A DNA stretch of 64,000 nucleotides from Dyadobacter sp. CY345 (GCF_021502725.1 NZ_JAKFFS010000002.1:372001-436000); one strand, 5' to 3'. Counted from the stretch's first letter, positions 18,339-27,871 are shown. Translations and numbers: made by a program. Notes: a model not told the origin generated them from the letters alone.

Positions 18339-18488
18339 ATGGATTTTCTTACAGACTTATTCGCCTTTATGAAGGAACGCAAGAAATGGTGGCTTGCTCC
18401 TGTCATCATCGTATTGTTATTAATTGGTGTATTGATCGTGATTGGCGGTGGTTCAGCAGTAGCACCGTTCATTTATACCTTATTCTAA
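18339..18488 (+). CDS. DUF5989 family membrane microprotein
   Basis: 49 residues, starting MDFLTDLFAFMKERKKWWLA at 18339 and ending SAVAPFIYTLF before a TAA. The layout is a short amphipathic start, a basic/aromatic patch (ERKKWW), one transmembrane segment (PVIIVLLLIGVLIVIGGG) and the conserved ending GSAVAPFIYTLF, which is how I recognise DUF5989. The gene starts 28 bp after the SGNH gene and stands between it and the sxtJ-like gene. Function unknown; its regular association with carbamoyltransferases suggests a small membrane partner. Its size makes it easy to miss. Confidence 0.88.
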   Translation: MDFLTDLFAFMKERKKWWLAPVIIVLLLIGVLIVIGGGSAVAPFIYTLF

Positions 18489-18490
18489 AT

Positions 18491-18526
18491 AAAAACCGTC
18501 AGCAGATTGCCTGCTGACGGTTTTTT
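18491..18526 (+). terminator. Strong rho-independent terminator after DUF5989
   Basis: aaaaaccgtcagcag (18491-18505) pairs perfectly with ctgctgacggttttt (18511-18525), loop of 5 nt, ending in a T run. It lies 2 bp past the DUF5989 stop and before the sxtJ-like gene. Confidence 0.9.
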
Positions 18527-18600
18527 GTAACAATTGATAATCAGGCTTCCTATTGCTTTTACCTTGGAAGTCTGGGTTTTTATATCCTATACTAAAACAA

Positions 18601-18969
18601 ATGAGTGAGTCAGAAAAAGCCAAAGCACAGCTGGTAATCGTAACCGGTCTGCTCGTATTATACTTTATTTTTAAATCCCGTTATCCTTATTTATTAATTG
18701 CAGCAGCTGCGGTTGGCGTGATTAGTATTGCCGTTCCGGTTGCAGGCGATCTTATCGTGAAAGGCTGGTATAAACTGGCAGAAATAATGGGTGCAATTAA
18801 CGGAAGGATACTGCTTTCGATTGTATTTTTTATCGTTCTGGTACCGGTAGCGATAATGTCGAAAATGGGAAAGAAGAATCCATTATCGCTGAAACGTGAA
18901 AGCAAAAAAAGTGTATTTGTTGACCGAAATCACAAATACACTCCGAAGGACCTGGAACAAGTCTGGTAA
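18601..18969 (+). CDS. SxtJ family membrane protein
   Basis: 122 residues from the ATG at 18601 (MSESEKAKAQLV); an upstream in-frame TTG is less likely. Two or three hydrophobic segments (about 10-25, 28-50, 66-88) are followed by MGAINGRILLSIVFFIVLVP, then a basic cytoplasmic tail with KKNPL and FVDRNHKY. This is the pattern of SxtJ, a small membrane protein first named from saxitoxin clusters and common next to carbamoyltransferases. Its role is not known. A terminator separates it from DUF5989, so it may have its own promoter; ttggaa and tatact 18 nt apart at about 18565-18594 are a weak candidate. Confidence 0.85.
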   Translation: MSESEKAKAQLVIVTGLLVLYFIFKSRYPYLLIAAAAVGVISIAVPVAGDLIVKGWYKLAEIMGAINGRILLSIVFFIVLVPVAIMSKMGKKNPLSLKRESKKSVFVDRNHKYTPKDLEQVW

Positions 18970-18990
18970 TTGTTATAAAAACATTTTTGA

Positions 18991-19020
18991 AAAAGAGAGC
19001 TTAATTTAAGCTCTCTTTTT
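18991..19020. terminator. Bidirectional terminator between the sxtJ-like gene and the Ppx/GppA gene
   Basis: aaaagagagctta (18991-19003) pairs with taagctctctttt (19007-19019) around a 3-nt loop, with A and T runs on both sides, between convergent genes. It includes the stop codon of the Ppx/GppA gene. Confidence 0.8.
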
Positions 19021-19890
19021 TCTGCACGCTCTGTCATAAAGAAGTTGCAGCATACCGTCTTTCAAACCCACATCGGGAACGTGAATAACAGTAGCTCCGG
19101 CCCACTTCATAGCAGAAGTATAAATATCTCCCGCCGGTACGATTACGTCTGCACGGTCAGGGTTCAATTGAAGTTTATTAATTCTTTCAGCCAGCGTAAA
19201 TTGTGAAATATAATCTCGCATCCGCAATATTTCATCCAGACTTGTTGAACTTTCCGTAAGTTTTGAAGAAAGATCAAACAATTTGTTGATGTTACCTCCC
19301 GTACCAACCGCTTCAATCGGCTGAGAATGATCCACATATTTTACAATCCATTCCTGCATCTTCTGAAATGCTGTCTTGGATTCTTTCCCTTCCAGCAATC
19401 TCACAGAACCAAGTTTGAAGGATTTTGCAACGATCTTCGTACGGTCTTGATATAGGTTCAATTCCGTGCTGCCGCCACCTACGTCGATATGCAAATATTG
19501 TCCGTCACTCAGTGATTTTACAACCACATTATTGACAAGTTCAGCCTCACGCTGACCATCGATAATTTGTATATGAATTCCGGTTCTCTGTTCTATATGA
19601 GCCCGAACTTCGTAACCGTTTTCAGCTTCACGCATTGCAGAAGTGGCGCAGGCCATGTAATCTTCAACTTCATGAAGTTCCATTAAAAGCTGATACGAAA
19701 GCATGAGTTTGATCATCCGGTCTTCACTCATCGGGGAAATTCTACCCTCTGTAAAAACGTCATGTCCAAGACGAAGTGGAAAACGCACATACTCAACTTT
19801 TTTAAGACGAGTTATCCCTTCGTCATGCAAAACCGAGGAGATTTGCATACGGGCACCGTTGGATCCAATATCTATTGCAGCAAATTTCAA
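19006..19890 (-). CDS. Ppx/GppA phosphatase family protein
   Basis: 294 residues, i.e. a single Ppx/GppA (ASKHA) domain without the C-terminal HD part of E. coli GppA (about 494). Members hydrolyse polyphosphate or pppGpp. The phosphate-1 motif AAIDIGSNGARMQI is at the start, phosphate-2 IDVGGGSTELNL is near residue 140 and GTGGNINKLF near 200. The frame opens with TTG (19890); the nearest upstream ATG is out of frame and the conserved domain begins at once, so the TTG start is likely real. Substrate (polyP or ppGpp precursor) cannot be told from sequence. Confidence 0.88.
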   Translation of the reverse strand: MKFAAIDIGSNGARMQISSVLHDEGITRLKKVEYVRFPLRLGHDVFTEGRISPMSEDRMIKLMLSYQLLMELHEVEDYMACATSAMREAENGYEVRAHIEQRTGIHIQIIDGQREAELVNNVVVKSLSDGQYLHIDVGGGSTELNLYQDRTKIVAKSFKLGSVRLLEGKESKTAFQKMQEWIVKYVDHSQPIEAVGTGGNINKLFDLSSKLTESSTSLDEILRMRDYISQFTLAERINKLQLNPDRADVIVPAGDIYTSAMKWAGATVIHVPDVGLKDGMLQLLYDRACRKKRA

Positions 19891-19984
19891 AAGCGAAGTG
19901 TCATAATGATATAATAAAAACCAAAATTAGAGCTTTTCACGAACATCTTTCAATTATTATGCTCAGAATCGTACTAAATGGTGA

Positions 19985-21649
19985 TTACATCTTTTTCCCG
20001 ATCTGGTATAAAACTTTAATTTTCAGTCCCGGACCACTCTTTGACGCCTGAGGAGAAAGTGGTGAGAAATAGGTATATAGATAAGCCTCCGCCTGCAATA
20101 CAACAGGATGCCAGCTTTTCTCAATCCCGGCGGAAAAGTTTAATGAGTTCACCAGGTTCAGGTTCATTTTTTCTGTGACTTTTTCGCTTCTTATAGCCCT
20201 GATAATTGTGGGTTTCGGGTTTGTCGGATTATAAAAATCTCTGTAACAATCGAATTCCACGTCCTGTTTCTGGCTAACTGTAAAGTTTGTTCCTGCACCA
20301 ACGAAGAATGCAAAGTCATTTTTAAGATCGTTACGATAAGCAACAGTAAGCGGAATTTGCGTAACAGAAGGTTCGATGTTAATGTTTTCAATACCTTCAA
20401 ACGGCATCAGATGCGGTTTGTAGTCGTCTCTGAAATCCTTTTTCGTTTTTTCACGGTAGGATTTTTCTGAGTAAAAATCTTTTGGTTTAATTTTTAGCCA
20501 GCTAAAACCGGTGGAAATGGAAAAATGTTTAGCAACGATTACTTCCGCGACAGCTGTTCTTACCTGATTTTTTCCTTCCCATTGTTGCGCAAAACCAAAG
20601 CGGTAAGGCACTTTAAGATTCAGCCTTGGAATTGTTCTTTCCGCCTTTTTCGTAGAAGCTGCACTTTTTCCAGAGACAGGCAGTTTCGCGCTGTTTACGT
20701 TTGAAGCGAGCAAGACACTTTTCAGACGACTTGGAGAAATTCGTCTGGCCAAAGAATAATTCATTCTGCGGGACAAGGCCTGAACATTATTTTCCTGAAC
20801 TGGCGATTGAATGTCAAGAGCATCAAATTTTTCATCAAGCGTTTTAGAAAATGCAACGTTATTCTCAGTACCATTATATTTAAAACCGCTACCAGATCCC
20901 GAAGTTACATTTCCAGCTCCCGAGTTACCGATATCTCCATTGCCAAAATTATCGCTGTTAGTTCTACCAGTGTTCTCACTATTTACAGCCAAAGAACCAC
21001 GTTCGCTATTCTTATCAGTAAAATCTTTTTTGATATCATCGCTGGATTTTATGTCGGATGATTTAATGGCTTCTACGGCAGACCGATCCGTTACCGGTTT
21101 GTCGTTGCCGGCAATAATTTCACGATTTCTTATCAGAGTCTGATCAGAACCATTTTCTACAACATTTGAATTATTATCAGTTTTTGGAGTCGATGTTATT
21201 ACATTTTCGCCCGTACTGTTTTCACTCGATTCAATATTCGCAAGCGATTCCTGACCAGTTTTTTGACTAGTAACAAATCTCTGCGCATCGCGATAGGGCA
21301 GACCATTTTCTTGTTGATCGGCCGCTTGCTGCTGGACGAGATACACCGTATCTGTTTTCTGAATAACCGTCGGCGAATTTTTTATAACCTCGATCTGATT
21401 TTTCAAAGTTTTTACGTCAGTCAGCAAAACATTATTTTGCGAAAGCTGGTTGACATACAAAAAGGCCATGACGGAAGTCACAGCTGCCGCCGCGGCATAG
21501 CCGAGCCACGAACTATATTGCTGCCAGAACGTTGGAGGCGTATGGGCATGCATGTAGTTCTGCATTTTCGTCCAGTCATCTTCATGAAATTCGGGCGTAA
21601 TGCTTTCTAGCTTTCGGCGTATAGTTTTTTCAAATTTGTCAGTTTTCAT
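19985..21649 (-). CDS. Sigma-factor-linked membrane protein with C-terminal beta-barrel-like domain
   Basis: 554 residues. Its start overlaps the end of the ECF sigma gene by 11 bp, the usual position of an anti-sigma factor. Residues 1-45 are cytoplasmic and charged (EFHEDDWTKMQNYMHAH), 46-66 a transmembrane segment (YAAAAAVTSVMAFLYV) and about 67-90 a possible short coiled coil. Residues 100-310 are a low-complexity Ser/Asn/Asp/Gly-rich linker. Residues 335-554 are alternating polar/hydrophobic strands (RFGFAQQWEG, FSISTGFSWLKI, FAFFVGAGTNFTV, LKIKVLYQIGKKM) like an outer-membrane beta-barrel. That would link inner-membrane sigma control to an outer-membrane domain. Not a recognised named family; anti-sigma role is inferred from position. 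Confidence 0.7.
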   Translation of the reverse strand: MKTDKFEKTIRRKLESITPEFHEDDWTKMQNYMHAHTPPTFWQQYSSWLGYAAAAAVTSVMAFLYVNQLSQNNVLLTDVKTLKNQIEVIKNSPTVIQKTDTVYLVQQQAADQQENGLPYRDAQRFVTSQKTGQESLANIESSENSTGENVITSTPKTDNNSNVVENGSDQTLIRNREIIAGNDKPVTDRSAVEAIKSSDIKSSDDIKKDFTDKNSERGSLAVNSENTGRTNSDNFGNGDIGNSGAGNVTSGSGSGFKYNGTENNVAFSKTLDEKFDALDIQSPVQENNVQALSRRMNYSLARRISPSRLKSVLLASNVNSAKLPVSGKSAASTKKAERTIPRLNLKVPYRFGFAQQWEGKNQVRTAVAEVIVAKHFSISTGFSWLKIKPKDFYSEKSYREKTKKDFRDDYKPHLMPFEGIENINIEPSVTQIPLTVAYRNDLKNDFAFFVGAGTNFTVSQKQDVEFDCYRDFYNPTNPKPTIIRAIRSEKVTEKMNLNLVNSLNFSAGIEKSWHPVVLQAEAYLYTYFSPLSPQASKSGPGLKIKVLYQIGKKM

Positions 21650-22253
21650 TGCTCTTGAATGACTTTATGCCCCAATCACTGGGAAAGAGATGTGGGTAAT
21701 GCTGTTTTATCAAATGTTGCAGGCGGGCTCTTGCCCGCACATAATGCGAGCGCACAGTAGCCTCATTTATTTGCAATAGATCTGCTATTTCACGGTGATT
21801 GTAACCGTCCACTACGTATAAAAGGAATACGTTTTTGTAGATCGGCTTAATCCCCTGCACTAGCTGTAAAATTTCATCCGCTGTTATCTGGCTCACTACA
21901 TCTTCATCAAAATGCGGACAAGGTGCATCTTCGAGCGAGATCATATCCTCGTGGTGTTTTTTATGTTTACGGTAATAACTGATCGCCGTATTCACCATGA
22001 TCGTTCGAAGCCATGCCTTGAAAGGGTGCGCGGAATCGTATTTTTCCATGTTGTTAAACACTTTGAGGAAACCTTCATTCAATACTTCTTCAGCCTCTTC
22101 TGTGTTTGCGGTATAGCGCAGGCAAATGCTCTTCGAATATCCAAAAAAATGCTTATACAGATACCTTTGAGCCTGGTGGTTACCAGCTATGCATGCAGAA
22201 ACGACTGTTCCGAAATCGTTTTCATTAAAGGAAGATTTCTTACCAAATAGCAA
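21639..22253 (-). CDS. RNA polymerase sigma factor, ECF (sigma-70) family
   Basis: 204 residues. Region 2 (about 15-85) includes YSKSICLRYTANTEEAEEVL and FLKVFNNMEKYD..HPFKAWL; region 4 (about 130-185) has YVVDGYNHREIADLLQINEA, VRSHYVRARARL, the helix-turn-helix that binds the -35 element. No C-terminal extension beyond a short tail. The frame has no ATG near its start; the best start is TTG at 22253, which lies inside a perfect -7 box (taactttg, 22251-22258 on the minus strand), so the true start may be a little downstream. The next gene is a membrane partner overlapping by 11 bp. Confidence 0.93.
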   Translation of the reverse strand: MLFGKKSSFNENDFGTVVSACIAGNHQAQRYLYKHFFGYSKSICLRYTANTEEAEEVLNEGFLKVFNNMEKYDSAHPFKAWLRTIMVNTAISYYRKHKKHHEDMISLEDAPCPHFDEDVVSQITADEILQLVQGIKPIYKNVFLLYVVDGYNHREIADLLQINEATVRSHYVRARARLQHLIKQHYPHLFPSDWGIKSFKSNEN

Positions 22254-22637
22254 AGTTAGGGTGTCAAATTGTTAGGATATGAATCTTGTAATAGGAGTTA
22301 CGCCTAAGTCTGATTGTTTGTTGCAAAAGAATTTATTCCCACGGAAATCTTTTTTTAAAGTTAAAACTTTTGTGGTTTAATTCATTGAAGGGAATTATAT
22401 ATTTTCTGTTTCATCAAACTGATAGTCAGGGAGAATCACCAGCGAGTGTTTGTATTTATAATCGTAATAAGAATAAAATAAATTGGAAGCTTATCAAGGC
22501 AACTATATAGAGAAATGTTTTTGTAAAAAATTTGAAAATAAAATTCAGCGATTTGCAACAACCTTCTTTTCGGGTACGTAATGGCGTTTAAAGCAACGGT
22601 GCTTTTTACCCGGTACACACTTTAAAAGAATTGGACT
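22254..22637. other. 384-bp intergenic region between divergent genes
   Basis: AT-rich stretch between the ECF sigma gene (minus) and the PepSY-like lipoprotein gene (plus). A short minus-strand frame (22436-22618) has no support as a gene. Apart from the -7 box next to the sigma start I see no clear promoter, repeat or RNA gene. Confidence 0.5.
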
Positions 22638-23261
22638 ATGAAAAAGTTGATTTTGCTGCTGATCGCTTCGGTAGGTTTTTGGTTTGTTTCCTGTCAACAG
22701 GAAAACACAGATATGAGTCCTGTGACTGATACTGATGACGTAAGTTTGGAAACGGTTGCAACTACCGCAGCACGTTTTTCTTTGGAAGGAGATTCTGTTA
22801 CTACGCGTACTTGTAAAGGAAAACTGACAGAAGTGGCGCTCGCTGATCTGTCGGCGGTGATCACAAGTTATATTTCGACAACCTATCCATCTTCAACTTT
22901 AAAATTTGCAGCCAAGGATGAAAGTGGTAAAACGGTGGTTTCCATCCTGCTTTCAGACGGGACGCCAAAAGGATTAATTTTTAACGCCGACGGAAGTTTC
23001 AGTGCAGAATTAAAAGGTCATGCAAAAAAAGCTAAACTGACCGAAGTGGCAATCGCCAGTCTTCCGGCAGCAATAATCAGTTATATAACAACCAATTATG
23101 CAGGTGCTGAGATTAAGAAAGCTGGCACCAATGCGGAAGGACAATATTTTGTGGGTATAGTGGTTGACAGCAAGATCAAAATACTCCTATTCAACGCCGA
23201 CGGGACTTTCAATAAGGAATTGGAAAAACCTGCAAACGGAAAAGGCAGGAAAAGAAATTAA
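22638..23261 (+). CDS. Lipoprotein with two tandem PepSY-like repeats
   Basis: 207 residues. The signal peptide MKKLILLLIASVGFWFVSCQ ends in a lipobox (FVSC), so it is anchored by lipid. Residues about 60-127 and 132-195 are the same unit twice: KLTEVALADLSAVITSYI ... FNADGSFSAEL and KLTEVAIASLPAAIISYI ... FNADGTFNKEL. The pattern (xLPxxVxxYIxxNYPxxxI, then an xxNADGxFxxE ending) is the putative-beta-lactamase-inhibitor-like PepSY domain common in Bacteroidota periplasmic proteins. It ends in a basic tail (GKGRKRN). Function unknown. Confidence 0.8.
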   Translation: MKKLILLLIASVGFWFVSCQQENTDMSPVTDTDDVSLETVATTAARFSLEGDSVTTRTCKGKLTEVALADLSAVITSYISTTYPSSTLKFAAKDESGKTVVSILLSDGTPKGLIFNADGSFSAELKGHAKKAKLTEVAIASLPAAIISYITTNYAGAEIKKAGTNAEGQYFVGIVVDSKIKILLFNADGTFNKELEKPANGKGRKRN

Positions 23262-23285
23262 AGATTTTTGTTAGGGGTGAGTTGG

Positions 23286-23324
23286 AATACGGGGCAGGAT
23301 TTTCCGGCTCCGTATTTATTTTTG
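23286..23324 (+). terminator. Terminator after the PepSY-like lipoprotein gene
   Basis: aatacgg (23286-23292) pairs with ccgtatt (23310-23316), followed by tattttt. It lies between convergent genes. Confidence 0.6.
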
Positions 23325-23345
23325 ACACTGCACCCAAAATATTGC

Positions 23346-23825
23346 TCACTTCGTTTTCGAATCCAGCATTTCTATCTCCGAAGTATTTTTAATTTCGCCC
23401 ATGACAAACAGACTGTGAGAACTGCCGATATTTTCAAGCGCCCCAAGTTTTTGCATTAGAAAATGCTGGTACTGCGACATATCATTCACCACAATTTTTA
23501 GAAGGAAATCGTAGTCGCCGGAAATGTTAAAACACTCCATAACCTCCGGCATGGCCAGAACTGCCTTCACAAATTTTTCTCCCATTGTCAGGGAATGTTC
23601 TTTTAAGGCGATGTTACAGAAAACCATCAGTTTTTTTCCTACTTTTTCCCTGTCGACCAGCGCGACGTATTTTTTAATTATGCCTTCTTTTTCCAATCTC
23701 CGGATACGTTCATAGACAGGCGTATACGAAAGATTTAGTTTTTCTGATAATTCCCTTGTTTTCAACGTAGCATCCTGTTGCAGGTAGTGCAGTATTTTGC
23801 AGTCCGTGTCGTCCAGATTATACAT
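23346..23825 (-). CDS. Lrp/AsnC family transcriptional regulator
   Basis: 159 residues, the family length. The N-terminal winged helix-turn-helix (1-60: LDDTDCKILHYLQQDATLKT, RELSEKLNLSYTPVYERIRR) is followed by the RAM effector-binding domain (about 68-145, with VMECFNISGDYDFLLKIVV). It regulates amino-acid metabolism genes, often by sensing an amino acid. It is divergent from metH across a 221-bp gap holding both promoters, so control of metH or of itself is plausible. Ligand not known. Confidence 0.93.
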   Translation of the reverse strand: MYNLDDTDCKILHYLQQDATLKTRELSEKLNLSYTPVYERIRRLEKEGIIKKYVALVDREKVGKKLMVFCNIALKEHSLTMGEKFVKAVLAMPEVMECFNISGDYDFLLKIVVNDMSQYQHFLMQKLGALENIGSSHSLFVMGEIKNTSEIEMLDSKTK

Positions 23826-23859
23826 AGATAGATTATCTTTACAATTAACTTATAATGTT

Positions 23860-23867
23860 CAAAAGTA
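23860..23867 (-). promoter_or_regulatory. Candidate -7 box of the Lrp/AsnC gene
   Basis: Minus-strand tacttttg matches TAnnTTTG; a ttttg lies about 23 nt upstream. The transcript would start about 30 nt before the ATG. Confidence 0.5.
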
Positions 23868-23926
23868 GATAAATAATTTACTGATTGATCCAAAACCAGA
23901 CTAACCGTCTATTTTTTTTCAAATTA

Positions 23927-23956
23927 TTGAATAAAACATCTGGTAATGTAAATTTG
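23927..23956 (+). promoter_or_regulatory. Promoter of metH
   Basis: ttg (23927-23929), 19 nt, then taaatttg (23949-23956), a full match to the Bacteroidota consensus. The leader before the metH ATG would be about 85 nt. Confidence 0.6.
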
Positions 23957-24046
23957 TATTGTCAATAAGTGTGCGGTTTTGGTCTGCATAAGATTATTGT
24001 AAATTTATAATGGCGGGATTTATTTTCGTAACAGAAAAGACACATA

Positions 24047-27000
24047 ATGATTACAGCACAAAAGTTTGACATTCGGGAAATATTAAAAGAACGTATTCTT
24101 GTTCTTGACGGAGCGATGGGTACGATGATTCAGCGCTATAAATTAGAAGATTATGATTACAGCGGAGAACGATTCAAGGATTGGCCTCACGATGTAAAAG
24201 GAAATAATGATTTGCTTTCGCTAACCCGTCCTGATGTAATTAAGGAAATCCACGCCGCCTACTTCGAAGCCGGTGCTGATATCGCTGAGACAAATACTTT
24301 TTCCGGAACCACAATTGCCATGGCAGATTATGGTATGGAGGAGCTGGTTTATGAATTAAATTTTGAATCTGCAAGACTGGCACGCGAAGTTGCCGATGAA
24401 TTTACAGAACGCGAGCCTGAAAAGCCCCGTTTTGTCGCAGGTTCGATGGGCCCGACGAATCGTACTGCTTCATTGTCTCCGGACGTAAATAATCCCGGAT
24501 ACCGCGCAATTACTTTTGACCAGCTTGTTGAAGCTTATTATGAACAAATAAAAGGCTTGACCGACGGAGGTTGTGATCTGCTGTTGGTTGAAACTGTTTT
24601 TGATACATTGAATGCGAAAGCCGCGCTTTTCGCCATAGATAAATTTTTTACGGATGCGAAAAATGGTTTGGTAGAAGTTTTGCCAAGCTGGAAAACCGGA
24701 GCAGACGGATTCCTGCCGATTATGGTATCCGGAACGATCACTGACGCATCCGGCCGTACCCTTTCTGGGCAAACGACGGAAGCGTTTTTGACTTCTATTT
24801 CACATTTACCATTGTTGTCAGTTGGTTTGAATTGTGCTTTGGGAGCAGATCTGATGCGTCCTTACGTGCAGATTCTCGCAAACAATTCGCCTTTTTATAC
24901 TTCTGCTCACCCGAACGCGGGTCTGCCGAACGAGATGGGGGAATATGATGAATCGCCGGAGCAAATGGGCGAGGTCATTGACGGATTTTTGAGGGACAGT
25001 CTGATCAATATCATCGGAGGCTGCTGCGGAACAACGCCGGGTCACATTCGCGTAATCGCTGATCTTGCCGGAAAGTATAAACCACGCGTCATTCCAGAAT
25101 CTGAAAAGATATTAAAACTTTCAGGTCTGGAGCCGATGGATATTACCAAGCTTACCAATTTTGTTAATATCGGTGAGCGTTGTAATGTATCAGGCTCGAA
25201 AATGTTTGCGCGTCTGATACGGACAGGAAAATTTGATGAAGCATTATCTGTTGCCCGCGACCAAGTTGAAAATGGTGCACAGGTAATTGATATCAATATG
25301 GATGAAGGGATGATCGACGGGGCGGAAGCGATGAAAACTTTCGTAAACCTGATCGCCGCTGAGCCTGATATTTCGCGTGTACCTTTGATGATCGACTCCT
25401 CGAAATGGGAAGTGATCGAAGCCGGGTTGAAATGTGTACAAGGAAAAGCCATTGTAAACTCGATTTCTCTGAAAGAAGGGGAGGAGAAATTTAAAGAATC
25501 TGCGAGAGCGGTTTTGCGTTATGGAGCCGCTGCGGTCGTAATGGCATTTGACGAAACCGGTCAGGCTGACAATCTTGAAAGAAGAAAAGAAATTTGTAGC
25601 CGCGCCTATCGAATTCTGGTTGACGAAGTTGGTTTTCCGGCTCAGGATATCATTTTTGATCCAAACATCCTGACAGTCGCAACGGGTATGGAAGAGCATA
25701 ATAACTATGCGGTCGACTTTATTGAATCGATCAAATGGATCAAAGCGAATTTGCCTCTGGCGAAAGTTTCAGGGGGAGTTTCAAACGTTTCGTTCAGTTT
25801 CCGCGGAAATGAGTTGGTACGCGAAGCAATCCATACTGCGTTTCTGTACCATGCGATCAAAGCCGGTATGGATATGGGAATTGTAAACGCCGGACAGATC
25901 GGTATTTATGACGAAATTCCAAAGGATCTTTTGATTATGGTGGAAGACGTACTTCTGAACCGTAATGAAGAGGCGACGGAAAAATTAGTAGCGTTCGCTG
26001 AAACTGTAAAAGATAAAGGAAAGGTAGCGAGTGGCCCGGACCTTACCTGGCGCACGCTGCCGGTTCGTGAAAGAATCAGTCATGCTTTGGTAAAAGGAAA
26101 TGCAGATTTCATTGAAGAAGACGTTGAAGAATGTTTGCCAATGTTTGCCCGGCCGCTTGAAATTATCGAAGGACCGTTGATGGATGGGATGAGCATTGTC
26201 GGCGATTTGTTTGGTGAGGGGAAAATGTTTCTTCCTCAGGTAGTGAAATCTGCACGTGTAATGAAAAAAGCAGTGGCATTTTTACAACCTTATATAGAAG
26301 CAGAAAAACAGGAAGGTTCGTCTTTTGCCGGTAAGATTTTGCTTGCTACGGTGAAAGGTGACGTGCATGATATTGGAAAAAATATTGTTGGAGTGGTTTT
26401 GGGTTGTAATAACTACGAGATCATTGATCTTGGCGTGATGGTGCCGACGGATAAAATTCTTGCCGCTGCGATTGAGCATAATGTCGATATCATTGGTCTT
26501 TCAGGATTGATCACGCCTTCACTGGATGAAATGGTTGGTGTTGCGAAAGAAATGGAGCGCCGTCATTTTAAAATGCCATTGTTAATCGGCGGAGCTACCA
26601 CGTCTCGCATCCATACCGCTGTTAAAATCGATCCGAATTATTCAGGTGCTGTAATTCACGTATTGGATGCATCCAGATCGGTTCCTGTTGCGGGGAAATT
26701 GATACAGAGTGATCTGAGCCAGGCCCAGGTTTTATTGGATATCAAAGGTGAGTACGCAAAATTGCGGGAAGATCATGCAAAGCGGAGCGGTGAAAAGGCG
26801 CACGTTGAAATAGATAAAGCGCGTGAGAATAAAGCGAAAATAGACTGGACGAACTTCAAGGCCAAGAAACCTCAGTTTTTAGGGACACGGGTTTACGACG
26901 ACTATGATCTGGCGGATATAGCCAAATACATTGACTGGACGCCATTTTTCCAGACCTGGCAGTTGCACGGAAAATATCCTAAAATATTTGAAGATAAAGT

Positions 27001-27871
27001 GGTCGGCGCCGAGGCGATGCGGTTGTATGAAGACGCCGCCGTTCTTTTGGGTCAGATAATCCGTGATAAAAGTTTAAAAGCAAAGGCTGTTATCGGTTTC
27101 TGGCCGGCTAATTCGATTGAAGATGATATTGTTTTGCATCACTTTGAAGAAGTAGCAATGGAAGATTCGGGCGAGCGTCATGGTTCACATGAACATATTG
27201 AATACAAAATTAGCCAGCGTACAGCTGAGCAAATTAGTGGTGGCGAACTTGTAAATGATACCATGACTGTTTTGCATCACCTGCGTCAGCAAAGTGAAAA
27301 AGCGAAAGGTTTGGCCAATTATTGTTTGTCTGATTTTGTAGCGCCTCTGGAAAGCGGGCATCTGGATTATATCGGAGGTTTTGCCGTGACTGCCGGTATC
27401 GGAATTGAGCCTTTGATCGAGAAATTCGAAGCGGATCATGACGATTATAACAGCATCATGGTGAAGGCATTGGGCGACCGTCTGGTTGAAGCACTTACGG
27501 AATTGATGCATGAGCGGGTTCGTAAAGAAATTTGGGGACAAACTCCCGACGAAAATTTTACCAATGAAGAGTTAATCAAAGAATCATATAGTGGAATTCG
27601 TCCGGCACCGGGTTATCCTGCTTGTCCGGATCATACAGAAAAGCGTAAATTATTTGATCTGTTAAATGCTGAGCAACTGGGTATTACGCTGACGGAAAGT
27701 TACGCAATGTATCCTGCGAGCAGTGTGAGCGGCTGGTATTTTTCGCATCCGGAAAGCCGATATTTCCCAGTCGGGAAAATCTTCAAAGATCAGGTAGAGG
27801 ATTATGCGAGAAGAAAGGATATGCCGCTTGAAGAAATCGAGAAATGGCTGGCGCCCGTTCTTGGGTATTAA
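24047..27871 (+). CDS. metH: Cobalamin-dependent methionine synthase
   Basis: 1274 residues, close to E. coli MetH (1227), with all four modules. The homocysteine domain (about 10-340) has zinc Cys ligands in GLNCALG (about 262) and [10 protein letters not shown] (about 325). The pterin domain (about 355-640) has [14 protein letters not shown]. The cap and B12 domain (about 660-900) has the cobalt-ligand motif [13 protein letters not shown] near 770. The SAM-dependent reactivation domain (about 930-1274) has [16 protein letters not shown] and [16 protein letters not shown]. It makes methionine from homocysteine and 5-methyl-THF. It is the partner of metE in this window. A promoter is visible upstream and a terminator downstream. 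Confidence 0.98.
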   Translation: MITAQKFDIREILKERILVLDGAMGTMIQRYKLEDYDYSGERFKDWPHDVKGNNDLLSLTRPDVIKEIHAAYFEAGADIAETNTFSGTTIAMADYGMEELVYELNFESARLAREVADEFTEREPEKPRFVAGSMGPTNRTASLSPDVNNPGYRAITFDQLVEAYYEQIKGLTDGGCDLLLVETVFDTLNAKAALFAIDKFFTDAKNGLVEVLPSWKTGADGFLPIMVSGTITDASGRTLSGQTTEAFLTSISHLPLLSVGLNCALGADLMRPYVQILANNSPFYTSAHPNAGLPNEMGEYDESPEQMGEVIDGFLRDSLINIIGGCCGTTPGHIRVIADLAGKYKPRVIPESEKILKLSGLEPMDITKLTNFVNIGERCNVSGSKMFARLIRTGKFDEALSVARDQVENGAQVIDINMDEGMIDGAEAMKTFVNLIAAEPDISRVPLMIDSSKWEVIEAGLKCVQGKAIVNSISLKEGEEKFKESARAVLRYGAAAVVMAFDETGQADNLERRKEICSRAYRILVDEVGFPAQDIIFDPNILTVATGMEEHNNYAVDFIESIKWIKANLPLAKVSGGVSNVSFSFRGNELVREAIHTAFLYHAIKAGMDMGIVNAGQIGIYDEIPKDLLIMVEDVLLNRNEEATEKLVAFAETVKDKGKVASGPDLTWRTLPVRERISHALVKGNADFIEEDVEECLPMFARPLEIIEGPLMDGMSIVGDLFGEGKMFLPQVVKSARVMKKAVAFLQPYIEAEKQEGSSFAGKILLATVKGDVHDIGKNIVGVVLGCNNYEIIDLGVMVPTDKILAAAIEHNVDIIGLSGLITPSLDEMVGVAKEMERRHFKMPLLIGGATTSRIHTAVKIDPNYSGAVIHVLDASRSVPVAGKLIQSDLSQAQVLLDIKGEYAKLREDHAKRSGEKAHVEIDKARENKAKIDWTNFKAKKPQFLGTRVYDDYDLADIAKYIDWTPFFQTWQLHGKYPKIFEDKVVGAEAMRLYEDAAVLLGQIIRDKSLKAKAVIGFWPANSIEDDIVLHHFEEVAMEDSGERHGSHEHIEYKISQRTAEQISGGELVNDTMTVLHHLRQQSEKAKGLANYCLSDFVAPLESGHLDYIGGFAVTAGIGIEPLIEKFEADHDDYNSIMVKALGDRLVEALTELMHERVRKEIWGQTPDENFTNEELIKESYSGIRPAPGYPACPDHTEKRKLFDLLNAEQLGITLTESYAMYPASSVSGWYFSHPESRYFPVGKIFKDQVEDYARRKDMPLEEIEKWLAPVLGY

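Noticed and set aside
22436..22618. 60-residue minus-strand gene upstream of the PepSY-like lipoprotein
   Set aside because: No start context, family or conserved feature; AT-rich intergenic sequence.
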